This document shows, one piece after another, positions 17,751-26,461 of a stretch of DNA of 64,000 nt (position 1 is the stretch's first letter; the number at the start of each line of letters is the position of its first letter). The position numbers and the translations under genes are program-made. Source of the DNA: Sphingobacterium sp. UBA2700 (lineage in GTDB: Bacteria; Bacteroidota; Bacteroidia; Sphingobacteriales; Sphingobacteriaceae); the NCBI GenBank assembly GCA_002354335.1, contig DELI01000025.1:1-64000 (forward strand), read 5' to 3'. The notes under the pieces are model-generated. The model saw only the letters and a list, made by a program, of their open reading frames with translations, was not told where the DNA came from and searched no databases.

Positions 17751-18616
17751 TGCGCATGGTCGTGATCATGGTCATGTCCTTCATGTCCATGATCATGGCC
17801 TTCGTGATTATGTCCGTCGCCAGAATGATCATGGCCATCATGAGAATGGTCGTGTTGTTCCTGTGCTGGCCCATGATTATGATGATCATGATCATGTGGG
17901 AACAAGAAATTCGCCAATGATACCAATACACCTAACAGTACCGCTGCCATCTTCTTCTTATTGAAAGTGTGGTGATCTGCAGATCCTGATTCAAAGAGAA
18001 TAGTCGTCGAAATGTGTAAGAAGATACCAATTACTACGGCCATCATCTTATCGAAATACTGCGCAACATTTCCAATGTCGCCTTGCGATACACCCTTACT
18101 GACAATAAAGCCTAGTGGCGTCATAGCAGCAAAAGCAGCAATGAAAAGTGTAATTGTCTGTCTTGACAGCTTGGTGTTTATCAATAAACTACCCAATGCA
18201 AAGGCCGCAGGGATGTGGTGGATTGCAATACCAAACACAAGCTCATTTCTATGTCCTGATGCTAATGGGAAACCTTCCAAGAATGCATGCAAACACAAAC
18301 TGATTAGAATTCCGATTGGGAATTTATGTTCATGTTGATGAATATGTCCATGCTCAATACCTTGTGAGAAATGCTCTAAAACAAGCTGGAATAAGAATCC
18401 TCCTAATATGTATAATCCAATTATCTCTCCTGAAGTCTGTCCGCTATGATAAACTTCCGGAATTAAGTGAAGTACGGTAATCGCGAAGAGGTAGGCACCA
18501 CTGAACGATAAGATAAGTTTTAAAAGTTGGGTGTTATCTTTTTTTACAAAGAATACCGCGATACCGGCCACAAGGGCGGAGAAAAATAAGATCGATACAA
18601 TCAGGAAACTACTCAT
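17747..18616 (-). CDS. ZIP family metal transporter with His-rich tail
   Basis: A 289-residue protein with eight predicted helices and the ZIP metal-site motifs HAFLEGFP and HHIPAAFA. A C-terminal tail of about 50 residues is almost only His, Asp, Gly and Glu (HDHSHDGHDHSGDGHNHEGH), following FPHDHDHHNH. ZIP proteins import divalent metals such as Zn2+ or Fe2+; the tail is likely cytoplasmic or periplasmic metal buffering. The start codon overlaps the stop of the upstream phosphatase (ATGA). Next to feo and MarR, a role in metal homeostasis is likely. Confidence 0.9.
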   Translation of the reverse strand: MSSFLIVSILFFSALVAGIAVFFVKKDNTQLLKLILSFSGAYLFAITVLHLIPEVYHSGQTSGEIIGLYILGGFLFQLVLEHFSQGIEHGHIHQHEHKFPIGILISLCLHAFLEGFPLASGHRNELVFGIAIHHIPAAFALGSLLINTKLSRQTITLFIAAFAAMTPLGFIVSKGVSQGDIGNVAQYFDKMMAVVIGIFLHISTTILFESGSADHHTFNKKKMAAVLLGVLVSLANFLFPHDHDHHNHGPAQEQHDHSHDGHDHSGDGHNHEGHDHGHEGHDHDHDHAH

Positions 18617-19215
18617 GCAGGTGTTGTTGCTGGAATATGGTTAGTGGGTTCGAAAAATTTCGGAAAAAAACGTTTAAAGAGATATCCCGTTCCCAAACCG
18701 ATCAGCATGCCGAGTATTGCACCGCAGAGTATATCGAGCGGATAGTGCACACCTACATAGATTTGAGAAAACGCAATAGAAGCGGCCCATAAGATGCATA
18801 ACCATAAAGTATGGCGCCATTTTCTTCGGAATAAAACAATCCAGAAGAATGCCATAGCGAAATGATTCGTCGCATGTGAAGAGGTAAAACTATATCCTGA
18901 TCCACAGCGTGCTCTCAAGTTGACTTCATTTTTAAAAACAACGTCGTTACATGGCCTAACTCTTTTTACGGTTTTCTTGATTAAATGCGAAGACGTGGCA
19001 TCGGAAATCCCAAAGGTTGCTAACGTGCAAGCCACGATCAAAACGCCCACCTTCCCATAGTGTTTAATGAAAAAGATAATCAGGAATAAGTATAGAGGAG
19101 ACCAAGTATAAGGATTACGTAATATCGGCAATAACCAATCAAAGACCGGGTTGCTAAGGCCTTGATTGATGGCTAGGAAAAAGTCTTGATCGAACTGAAT
19201 TATTTTATCTAACAT
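18613..19215 (-). CDS. PAP2 family phosphatase
   Basis: A membrane phosphatase of 200 residues with all three PAP2 motifs: KKTVKRVRP, SSHATNHF and SQIYVGVHYPLD. I start at MLDKIIQFD (19215) because homologues begin with this pattern; an ATG at 19272 would add 19 residues. A TATCTTTG -7 element at 19318-19311 (minus strand) fits either start. Family members dephosphorylate undecaprenyl pyrophosphate, phosphatidate or similar lipids; the substrate here is not determined. Confidence 0.87.
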   Translation of the reverse strand: MLDKIIQFDQDFFLAINQGLSNPVFDWLLPILRNPYTWSPLYLFLIIFFIKHYGKVGVLIVACTLATFGISDATSSHLIKKTVKRVRPCNDVVFKNEVNLRARCGSGYSFTSSHATNHFAMAFFWIVLFRRKWRHTLWLCILWAASIAFSQIYVGVHYPLDILCGAILGMLIGLGTGYLFKRFFPKFFEPTNHIPATTPA

Positions 19216-19403
19216 ATTAATGAAATAGATTTGTCTAAAAATTTTCAAACCAAATCTATAAAAAAAATGCAAGTAGCCTTTCGATTATTGCAAATGAAAC
19301 ATTGTTGCAACAAAGATAGGTAAATAATGGAAAAAAAGAATAATAATCGAATTAATTGTTTAAATCCTTTAAATTTACCGCCATTATATCAATTTGAACA
19401 TCT

Positions 19404-20786
19404 ATGGCATTAATAAAATCTATTTCTGGAATCCGCGGAACCATTGGAGGAAGACCTGGTGACAACCTAACCCCTGTAGACATTGTGAAATTCACTGCTG
19501 CATACGGAAAGATTGTTACGGAGGCTGCTGAAAATAAAACAATCGTTGTTGGACGCGATGCTCGTGTATCGGGCGAAATGCTGTCTAACTTAGTTATCGG
19601 AACGTTGCAAAGCATGGGCATCGATGTTATCGACCTAGGCCTTTCGACAACACCAACCGTAGAGATTGCTGTTCCTAAATTGCAAGCAGCTGGAGGAATT
19701 ATCCTGACAGCATCGCATAATCCAGGACAATGGAATGCCTTAAAATTATTGAATAGCAAAGGAGAGTTTATCGATGATGCGAAGGGGAAGGAAGTTCTTG
19801 AATTAGGAGAAAGCCTTGACTTTGATTTCGCTCAGGTAGAGGATCTGGGCAAGGTTACGAAGGATGACACATTCTTGCAAAAACATATTGACGATGTGCT
19901 AGCGTTAGAATTTGTCGATGTGGATGCTATTAAGAAAGCAAACTTTAAAGTTGCTGTAGACGCGGTGAATAGTACAGGCGGAGTTTTTATTCCTGAGCTT
20001 CTGAAAGCTTTAGGGGTAGAGACGGTTTATAAGATACACTGCGAGCCAAATGGCCTATTCCCTCATAATCCGGAACCTCTGAAAGAGCATTTGACCGATC
20101 TTTCTAAAGCAGTACTCGACAATAAAGCTGACTTAGGTATTGCCGTAGATCCGGATGTTGATCGTTTAGTATTCATGATGGAAGACGGCGAATTATTTGG
20201 CGAAGAGTACACATTAGTAGCCGTGTCTGATTTCATCCTAACCCATAAAAAGGGTAACACGGTGTCCAATCTTTCTTCGACTCGCGCATTGCGTGATGTA
20301 ACCCAGAAACATGGCGGTGAGTATTTTGCGGCCGCAGTCGGCGAGGTCAATGTAGTTACGAAAATGAAAGAAGTCGATGCAGTAATGGGTGGAGAAGGTA
20401 ATGGTGGAGTGATCTATCCGGCTTCTCACTACGGTCGCGATGCATTGGTGGGTGTCGCTTTATTCTTAACACATTTAGCAAAGCTAGGCAAAAAGGCGTC
20501 TGAATATCGTGCTGAACTTCCTCAATACTTCATGTCAAAGAATAAGATTACCCTAACGCCAGGTTTAGATATCGATAATCTATTAGCGAAAATGCAAGAG
20601 AAATACGCGCATGAGCAGCACTCGACGATCGATGGCTTGAAAATAGACTTCGAGAATGAATGGGTCCACTTACGTAAATCCAATACGGAGCCTATTATTC
20701 GTATCTATTCGGAAGGACATACGCCTGAAGCAGCCGAAGCGATTGCTCAGAAAATCATGAACGAAATTCAAGAAATCGTAGGCTAA
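19404..20786 (+). CDS. glmM: Phosphoglucosamine mutase / phosphohexomutase
   Basis: A 460-residue alpha-D-phosphohexomutase with the catalytic serine loop TASHNPGQWN, the metal loop DPDVDRL, the sugar loop GGEGNGGVIYP and the phosphate loop RKSNTEPIIRIY. Bacteroidota GlmM proteins have this length and the metal-loop spacing seen here. The reaction would be glucosamine-6-P to glucosamine-1-P for UDP-GlcNAc synthesis. A phosphomannomutase or phosphoglucomutase is the alternative. A strong terminator follows. Confidence 0.85.
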   Translation: MALIKSISGIRGTIGGRPGDNLTPVDIVKFTAAYGKIVTEAAENKTIVVGRDARVSGEMLSNLVIGTLQSMGIDVIDLGLSTTPTVEIAVPKLQAAGGIILTASHNPGQWNALKLLNSKGEFIDDAKGKEVLELGESLDFDFAQVEDLGKVTKDDTFLQKHIDDVLALEFVDVDAIKKANFKVAVDAVNSTGGVFIPELLKALGVETVYKIHCEPNGLFPHNPEPLKEHLTDLSKAVLDNKADLGIAVDPDVDRLVFMMEDGELFGEEYTLVAVSDFILTHKKGNTVSNLSSTRALRDVTQKHGGEYFAAAVGEVNVVTKMKEVDAVMGGEGNGGVIYPASHYGRDALVGVALFLTHLAKLGKKASEYRAELPQYFMSKNKITLTPGLDIDNLLAKMQEKYAHEQHSTIDGLKIDFENEWVHLRKSNTEPIIRIYSEGHTPEAAEAIAQKIMNEIQEIVG

Positions 20787-20812
20787 GTAGTAGCCTAGGC
20801 TTTCTGTTATAC

Positions 20813-20860
20813 AAATCCCCCAAAACAGCTATTTTTTCTGTTGGGGGATTTTTCTTTTTT
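20813..20860 (+). terminator. Terminator of glmM
   Basis: A 14-bp stem (AATCCCCCAAAACAG paired with CTGTTGGGGGATT, one bulge) is followed by a long T-rich run. It lies 25 bases beyond the glmM stop. Confidence 0.85.
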
Positions 20861-20866
20861 TACGGC

Positions 20867-21442
20867 ATGAAATTCAAGATCATCTTCATCCTATGCGCAC
20901 TGTGCACACTCAGTTCTTCCGCAATAGCACAACAATCCGTTAGCATCAAAGCTAGACAGGACTACAAATTAGTCACCTCGCTCAATCATAGCTTGACGCT
21001 CAGTAGGTCGCCTTTTAAATTATTGTTCCATGTCAAAGGCTTAGAATCGTTTTGTATCGCTTTTACCAGCGACAGGGAGATCTATCGCTCTGCAATAGGC
21101 GAAGCAGATATGGAAGTGATGTGGTTCGAGAATACCGGCATGGCAGAAGGACTTTTTAATGAGGATAAAACAATTCTATTGTCCAATGAGGCGCCGAGTT
21201 ATTGGTTCTACAACTCGCTACAAGAACATCGCTTCGATAAACACCCACAGGGAACAACGAAGGAATGGACCGCAGAACGCTCTGTCGAAAATATCTTCGA
21301 TGTAGATCAAGATGAAAACCACTCGGTACAGCAGATTCAACGACCAATTTATTATATTGTTTATGTGCCGCAATACGACGAGGATTACAAAGTTATAGAC
21401 AAAAAGATCTATACCTATGGTGAGATTCTGTGGAAGCCGTAA
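20867..21442 (+). CDS. Secreted protein of unknown function
   Basis: A 191-residue protein with a clear type I signal peptide (MKFKIIFILCALCTLSSSAIAQ, ending SAIA-Q near residue 22). The mature part is a mixed beta-rich sequence with several Trp and Tyr residues; I recognise no family. It starts 7 bases after the glmM terminator, so it probably has little leader or shares read-through. Location: periplasm or outside. Confidence 0.7.
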   Translation: MKFKIIFILCALCTLSSSAIAQQSVSIKARQDYKLVTSLNHSLTLSRSPFKLLFHVKGLESFCIAFTSDREIYRSAIGEADMEVMWFENTGMAEGLFNEDKTILLSNEAPSYWFYNSLQEHRFDKHPQGTTKEWTAERSVENIFDVDQDENHSVQQIQRPIYYIVYVPQYDEDYKVIDKKIYTYGEILWKP

Positions 21443-21535
21443 TGCTGTTAAGTTTTCGTAAAGTTTTTATCACTTACACGAAAAACAGTTAAAAATACGT
21501 TCATGTTAAGAACATCAACGTATTTAAAGCATCAC

Positions 21536-22465
21536 ATGACGAATAAGATCTCCTCGCTATTAAGCATTACTTTATTATCTATTTCCTTGTATTCGCTGAG
21601 TTCTTGCGTGAAAGACGATTTCGACGCGAATCATCAGCTTGTTGACCCCAGTTTGTCGGAACAGAAAATCAATACCGGCTTCACCAAGCAAGATGTGCCG
21701 ATCAAAGCTGACAATTGGTCAATTAGTTATGTAAAGGATGGAATAACAGGCGAGCCCTTAAAAAATAAAGCCGGGGAGCCCTTTAAACTATCGGAAGCCG
21801 GCGTGATGGAACTGGAAAGTGGCTGGTTAAAGATGGAGAAGACTGCAGATAATAAACTGATCGTTTCCCTTTTAGAAAATTTTAGCGACCATCCCCGGAA
21901 ATTTATCGTAGGATTAGTATCTGATAATAAATTAGACGCGATCACTTATATCCAATCGCGAGGGGAAAGCTATGAAATCATAAAAAAAGATATACAGGAA
22001 GTTGAAGGCAGTAGAAAAGTCTACCGCAGCACCGAAGGCTGTAGTACAATGACGATTACAAATGATACCGGCGTGGAAAAGAGCTTTGATATTACAGCAA
22101 TCTTTGCCGGTGTAAAATATAGTTCTGAATTTACGAGTGAAGATTATGGCGCCTTCGATTGGATCGCTGCGTCAGACTCCCTGATTACGATGGATCAACT
22201 TCTTGTTGACGGATCAGTTCGCTGGAATGGTAAGGTCCTGTACAAAAAAGGAACGACGCTAGAAGATTTTGTGAAGGAAAGCAGTAAGGAGGAAATTAAA
22301 GTAGCTCCGAATACCACAGTGCAAGTCAGCGGAGAGATGGAATACTTGGAAAGAACGTGCGAATATACCTTTACCATAAAGAATGCTTCATCCGGTCATC
22401 AGTTTCCAGTTAGAGGAACCTGGAAACAAAAGGTCCCCTTAAGTCCACATACTAGAATAAATTAA
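21536..22465 (+). CDS. Putative lipoprotein of unknown function
   Basis: A 309-residue protein. The start at 21536 (MTNKISSLL) gives a typical type II signal ending LSSC; the frame is open from 21503 but the extra 11 residues do not fit a signal. The mature protein is likely beta-rich with two domains and has no motif I know. The pattern SSCVKDDFDA after the lipobox is common in Bacteroidota surface lipoproteins of unknown role. No obvious operon partner. Confidence 0.7.
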   Translation: MTNKISSLLSITLLSISLYSLSSCVKDDFDANHQLVDPSLSEQKINTGFTKQDVPIKADNWSISYVKDGITGEPLKNKAGEPFKLSEAGVMELESGWLKMEKTADNKLIVSLLENFSDHPRKFIVGLVSDNKLDAITYIQSRGESYEIIKKDIQEVEGSRKVYRSTEGCSTMTITNDTGVEKSFDITAIFAGVKYSSEFTSEDYGAFDWIAASDSLITMDQLLVDGSVRWNGKVLYKKGTTLEDFVKESSKEEIKVAPNTTVQVSGEMEYLERTCEYTFTIKNASSGHQFPVRGTWKQKVPLSPHTRIN

Positions 22466-22552
22466 AAAAATAAAGCTGCCCTTCGATGCAATGCCCCCAA
22501 AAAGCAGCCGACAGCCTCGCTAACTAATAGCTAGCACCGATAAGCTTCGGTC

Positions 22553-22653
22553 GGGACTAGGACGTGTTAGTCCCAATGTAAACCCAATTCAAACCCAATA
22601 CAAACCCAATGCATACCCAAATCAAAACCGTTCTGAAAGGGCTATGATTTGGG
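22553..22653. repeat. 11-bp CCCAATNNAAA array with hairpin (copy 1)
   Basis: Five 11-bp units run head to tail from 22572 to 22626, each starting CCCAA. They lead into a hairpin, CCCAAATCA (22616-22624) pairing with TGATTTGGG (22645-22653). A second hairpin, GGGACTA (22553-22559) with TAGTCCC (22568-22574), opens the array. The same design is found in reverse orientation at 52318-52399. The rest of the 240-bp gap between genes holds only short dyads. Confidence 0.8.
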
Positions 22654-22705
22654 TGTGTATGGTTTAATGAAAGATTGTTATTGCATGAAGAATCGTCGTT
22701 GTATC

Positions 22706-23665
22706 TTAGCCCTTTTCGGCGCGTCGTTTCTCAACTGCTAGAATATTGCGTTGTATATCTTTCATTATCCATTTTGCCCAGATTCCTGCATAGAAGTTGA
22801 AAGTGGTATTCAAGGTGAAGTGGCTGTACAAATGAAGTCTGTATTTGTTTTGGCCGAGCTGCTCTAGCTCGTAAGTTCCGTTCAGGACATCGAAGAAATT
22901 TCCGCCGACGACAACGTGTTCATCGAGCGTGGTCGATGGAATCTCATGAGGGTTAGCCTTTATTGTGAAGCTCATGCTTTTTTGATGATCGTAATGCGTC
23001 ACTGTTTCGTGAAACACTAGGCCGTTCGTAAAAATGGCTTTTCTATAAGCACCGACACCCTCGTAGTTTAATTCTGCTTCTACGGGACGGGGAAAACCAA
23101 GCATGCGGTTTAGCCAGCCGCTATCTTCGGCCTCAGTAATTTTGGAAACGCGGGTTACCAATCCCCATATTTTGTCGGCTGGTGCTTCGATGTCTATGTA
23201 ATTATAGGCTTTGAATTGCTCTTTGCTTCGTCCCATCCAGGCTTCTAAGGGGGCAGCGAATAAAGGCAAAAGAACCAGGACGCTTACCATGATGGTATCG
23301 TGTTTTTTCTGAAAACTTTTTCCCAGCAATCCTCCAATAGATGCGAATACCATAAAAATAGGGAAGACCATCATCCAACAAGCCCATCCTTCAAGCTCCA
23401 CAAAAAGCGTAACGATTGCAAATACGGTTAATGGGATCCACGGGAACAGTATGGTGAAAGCATTGTTTCTTGTTCGCTCGATTGGAGCGAAATAAACTGC
23501 TAAAGCCCCCATGACGAAAGGAACAACGAATAAAAAACTGATAGACATTAACGCGAATAGCGAGGACAAATTGGAGATATTAAAGAGGAATCTCATGAGC
23601 ATTGCATATGCTACGGGCATGACAATGGCGTGGAAGTATTGGTTTTTGATGATTTTGCTAAACAT
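22706..23665 (-). CDS. Membrane protein with C-terminal SRPBCC domain
   Basis: A 319-residue protein. The first 135 residues hold four or five hydrophobic helices. From about residue 150 (YNYIDIEAPADKIWGLVTRV) the sequence follows the SRPBCC/polyketide-cyclase fold, a hydrophobic-ligand-binding cup. Family proteins of this mixed build are known in Bacteroidota but have no assigned role. The gene stands alone, divergent from the rplU promoter. Confidence 0.72.
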   Translation of the reverse strand: MFSKIIKNQYFHAIVMPVAYAMLMRFLFNISNLSSLFALMSISFLFVVPFVMGALAVYFAPIERTRNNAFTILFPWIPLTVFAIVTLFVELEGWACWMMVFPIFMVFASIGGLLGKSFQKKHDTIMVSVLVLLPLFAAPLEAWMGRSKEQFKAYNYIDIEAPADKIWGLVTRVSKITEAEDSGWLNRMLGFPRPVEAELNYEGVGAYRKAIFTNGLVFHETVTHYDHQKSMSFTIKANPHEIPSTTLDEHVVVGGNFFDVLNGTYELEQLGQNKYRLHLYSHFTLNTTFNFYAGIWAKWIMKDIQRNILAVEKRRAEKG

Positions 23666-23701
23666 AGTTATGTGCTATGGATTAAAGATATCGAAAATAA
23701 G

Positions 23702-23733
23702 TTTGTTTGAATAAGAAATATATTCTATCTTTG
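23702..23733 (+). promoter_or_regulatory. Promoter of rplU-rpmA
   Basis: TTTG (23702-23705), 20 bases, then TATCTTTG (23726-23733) fits the Bacteroidota sigma factor consensus exactly. The start of transcription would be near 23739, giving a leader of about 29 bases before rplU. Confidence 0.75.
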
Positions 23734-23767
23734 CCACTCATTAAATAATAACAATTAATTCATAACA

Positions 23768-24079
23768 ATGTACGCAATAGTAAATATAGCAGGACAGCAA
23801 TTTAAAGTTGCTAAAGACCAATACCTTTTTGTACACCGTTTACAAGGAGACGAAGGCGCTAGTATTGAATTTGACAATGTATTGTTAGCAGAGGACGGTG
23901 GTAAATTTACTGTTGGTACGCCAAGTATCTCAGGTGCTAAAGTTTCAGCTACGATTTTGTCTCATTTAAAAGGTGAAAAAGTAATCGTTTTCAAGAAAAA
24001 ACGTCGTAAAGGCTACAAGAAGAAAAACGGTCACCGTCAACAATTCACTAAAATCCAGATCACTGGTATCAGTTTATAA
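23768..24079 (+). CDS. rplU: 50S ribosomal protein L21
   Basis: A 103-residue protein matching L21: [18 protein letters not shown] at the start and the rRNA-binding basic patch [17 protein letters not shown] near residue 78, followed by FTKIQITGI. It belongs to the large ribosomal subunit. It is followed 43 bp later by rpmA, the usual pair. Confidence 0.98.
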   Translation: MYAIVNIAGQQFKVAKDQYLFVHRLQGDEGASIEFDNVLLAEDGGKFTVGTPSISGAKVSATILSHLKGEKVIVFKKKRRKGYKKKNGHRQQFTKIQITGISL

Positions 24080-24122
24080 TTGAATTTTTAATCTGACGTA
24101 AGTCATAAATTAGAATAAAGAA

Positions 24123-24389
24123 ATGGCACACAAAAAAGGTGCGGGTAGTTCCAAGAACGGCCGTGAGTCACATAGTAAGAGATTAGGTATCAAGATTTTT
24201 GGTGGTCAACAAGCAATCGCTGGAAACATCATCGTTCGCCAACGTGGTACTCAACATAACCCAGATTCTAACGTAGGTATCGGTAAAGACCATACATTAT
24301 ACGCTTTAATCGACGGTACAGTAGTTTTCCGCAAAAAAGCTAACAATAAATCTTATGTTTCTGTATTACCTACAGAAGAGAACAACTAA
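24123..24389 (+). CDS. rpmA: 50S ribosomal protein L27
   Basis: An 88-residue protein with the L27 N-terminus [20 protein letters not shown] and the core [11 protein letters not shown]. The N-terminal tail reaches the peptidyl transferase centre. No cleavable extension is present, unlike Firmicutes L27. A strong terminator closes the transcript and marks the left edge of the accessory region. Confidence 0.98.
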   Translation: MAHKKGAGSSKNGRESHSKRLGIKIFGGQQAIAGNIIVRQRGTQHNPDSNVGIGKDHTLYALIDGTVVFRKKANNKSYVSVLPTEENN

Positions 24390-24410
24390 GATATCTTAAG
24401 ATCAAAAAAA

Positions 24411-24444
24411 GAGGCTAGCACGATGTGTTAGCCTCTTTTTTTTT
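24411..24444 (+). terminator. Terminator of rplU-rpmA
   Basis: GAGGCTAGCAC (24411-24421) pairs with GTGTTAGCCTC (24425-24435) and is followed by nine T residues. The 217 bases from here to the next gene show no other structure I can support. Confidence 0.9.
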
Positions 24445-24660
24445 GGTTCTATGTGTTGGATGTCTGTTTCCCTAATAGATGTCTTAATTTAAATGGGATA
24501 TTTTCGAAAGAATGATGAGAAAATTTCATTAAATGTTTTGAATAGGAGTAACATAACTAATACTCAAGACCTAAATCGAATTTAAAGCTCAAGATTTTTT
24601 ATTGCGTGATTTGAATGTTGTCTACTTAAAAAGTCTTTTAAAGATTTTTATTTTCATAAA

Positions 24661-25887
24661 TTGTTTTTTATTAAGATTGAACGACAATTGAAAGCATTTT
24701 CTTCTATCAAGCAACTATTGGGTACATTATCCCGTGAGCAGAAGCTCATTAGCGAAATATTCGAGAAACGCAAGTTGCTATCCTATAAATACAACGATGC
24801 ACTTGAAGTACTAGACTTTGATGAGGATAAACTTCGCATTCTTATAGAATTTAATGTTCTACGTGAGAATGGAGCATTTTTGGAACTGGATGATCAATTT
24901 TTACAGTTCTTCGAGCAGATACTGGAAGTAAATGAAGAGATCAATGTGTTTTTTATTAATGAAAATCTACAGTCCATACATCAAAATATCGTGTATTACC
25001 TGCAAGAAAATAGTGAAACGCGACGCTACAACTATCTTAGGCAGATTAAGAATGCGCTTCGGAAAATAGGGCTTATTGCCATTCGGAATGTTGTTGATTT
25101 GAAAAGGAATATTGATAGTACATTCAAAAATGAACCTAACTATAAAATAAAGAAGTCCAAGCTAGAACACCTAGATGTTAAGCGAAACGATATCTCTACT
25201 CTGATAAACCTTGCAGATGCTTTAATCTCTGGAGATGAGGAACAGACTTTTTTTAAAGTGGCCATAGATGAAGAGCTGCAGCAAATCATTTTGTTTTTAA
25301 AGAGTCAACTCAATTCCTGCCGACATAATCTTATAGAAAATCAGAAGCAGATTATAGAGTACTTAAACAGACTTCGGGCCCAAAATTTAATGGTGGAGAA
25401 GATTCGTCAGCTTAAATATCTGAAGGACCAATTTGAGTTACGCTCAAAAACCGATATTCTCGAAATCCTTCGAACAGAAAATTCCTTACTTTTTGAGCCG
25501 AAACCGTCTTATTCGCTTAAACTTTCAATTGAACAGCTCCAGAATGATGATGCAACCTTGGAATTGGTTAAAAAAGTTCATGCACTAAAAAGATTTGGTA
25601 GTAGCCTAAAACAATCTGTTGCAGAAACCGATCTTAGCGAGTATTTGTCTTCTGAATCGGAGCAAGTTCCACAGGTCAATTTAGAAGAAGTGAAAAATAG
25701 CTTTTTAGCTGGCAGCAATAACCTTTTTGATTTTCTACAAACTTATGATTTTGGTATGGAGGTTAATTTTGAAGAAAGGTTGACTTTATACTGCCAGTTG
25801 GTTTCCCAGTTTGATATTTATTTCAGGTTTACGGATGAATATAAGATTAAACATGAAACCGAATATTTAATGATATATCCTGCTTAA
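24661..25887 (+). CDS. jetA: Wadjet JetA-like (MksF/kleisin-position) protein
   Basis: A 408-residue, largely helical protein, first gene of a four-gene unit ending with an SMC-like ATPase and a TOPRIM nuclease. In Wadjet/MksBEFG systems the gene in this position encodes JetA, the kleisin that bridges the SMC heads. I identify it by position and overall character, not by a diagnostic motif. No ATG is available near the start: the frame opens after a stop at 24607 and the first plausible codon is TTG at 24661. It ends 1 base before the next ATG. Confidence 0.72.
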   Translation: MFFIKIERQLKAFSSIKQLLGTLSREQKLISEIFEKRKLLSYKYNDALEVLDFDEDKLRILIEFNVLRENGAFLELDDQFLQFFEQILEVNEEINVFFINENLQSIHQNIVYYLQENSETRRYNYLRQIKNALRKIGLIAIRNVVDLKRNIDSTFKNEPNYKIKKSKLEHLDVKRNDISTLINLADALISGDEEQTFFKVAIDEELQQIILFLKSQLNSCRHNLIENQKQIIEYLNRLRAQNLMVEKIRQLKYLKDQFELRSKTDILEILRTENSLLFEPKPSYSLKLSIEQLQNDDATLELVKKVHALKRFGSSLKQSVAETDLSEYLSSESEQVPQVNLEEVKNSFLAGSNNLFDFLQTYDFGMEVNFEERLTLYCQLVSQFDIYFRFTDEYKIKHETEYLMIYPA

Positions 25888-25888
25888 T

Positions 25889-26461
25889 ATGAGTACAATA
25901 CCCAAACATTCTGCCCATGTATTTGAGATTCTGAATAAGGGTCAATTCATTTGTTCAAATAGTACTAAGGACAACATTCGAAAGCTTTATTTAGCAATAA
26001 ATGAAGATTTTGATGCCTACTATGACTATTTCCTTGGAATCAATATGATCCTCGAAGAAGGTGATGAATATTACCATTTTGTTCGATCGGAAAACCGAGC
26101 GGAACTCGAGCGAAAGCTGGAGATAGCGATGAAATGGATTGATATATTAGCCTTTTTAAAAACCTTCGATAATGGTTTTTGCGCAGGTATTCGTTTTAGA
26201 ATGGCCGATATATTGGCGAGATTAGGTGTGGATGCTGATCTTAAGAGTAAACTTGAAAGCCTGAAAAAATATACGTCAGGCAAGGACAAGCATTCAGAAA
26301 TAATTGTAAAAATACTTGACCTATTGGAACGGGATAATTTTATTGAACTCGAGAATGATATATCTCAAGAATATAAAGCGTTGGCTTCGTTCGCATACTT
26401 GGAAAAGTTAGTTCTGGCTATTAATATACCTGAGGAGATACAGTATGAGATACCTGAATAA
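25889..26461 (+). CDS. jetB: Wadjet JetB-like (MksE-like) protein
   Basis: A 190-residue protein in the JetB/MksE position, between the kleisin-like gene and the SMC-like gene. It is helical with a winged-helix-like centre (FLKTFDNGFCAGIRFRMADILARL), as in the KITE subunits that bind kleisin. The assignment rests mainly on gene order. Its last 17 bases overlap the start of the SMC-like gene, so the two are translationally coupled. Confidence 0.72.
   Translation: MSTIPKHSAHVFEILNKGQFICSNSTKDNIRKLYLAINEDFDAYYDYFLGINMILEEGDEYYHFVRSENRAELERKLEIAMKWIDILAFLKTFDNGFCAGIRFRMADILARLGVDADLKSKLESLKKYTSGKDKHSEIIVKILDLLERDNFIELENDISQEYKALASFAYLEKLVLAINIPEEIQYEIPE

Noticed and set aside
19216..19272. Longer PAP2 protein starting at 19272.
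   Set aside because: The added 19 residues are basic and aromatic and unlike the usual N-terminus; kept only as an alternative start.
22466..22705. A structured riboswitch-like RNA upstream of or after the lipoprotein gene.
   Set aside because: The stems belong to a repeat family seen again at 52318, and no downstream gene is positioned to be regulated in cis.
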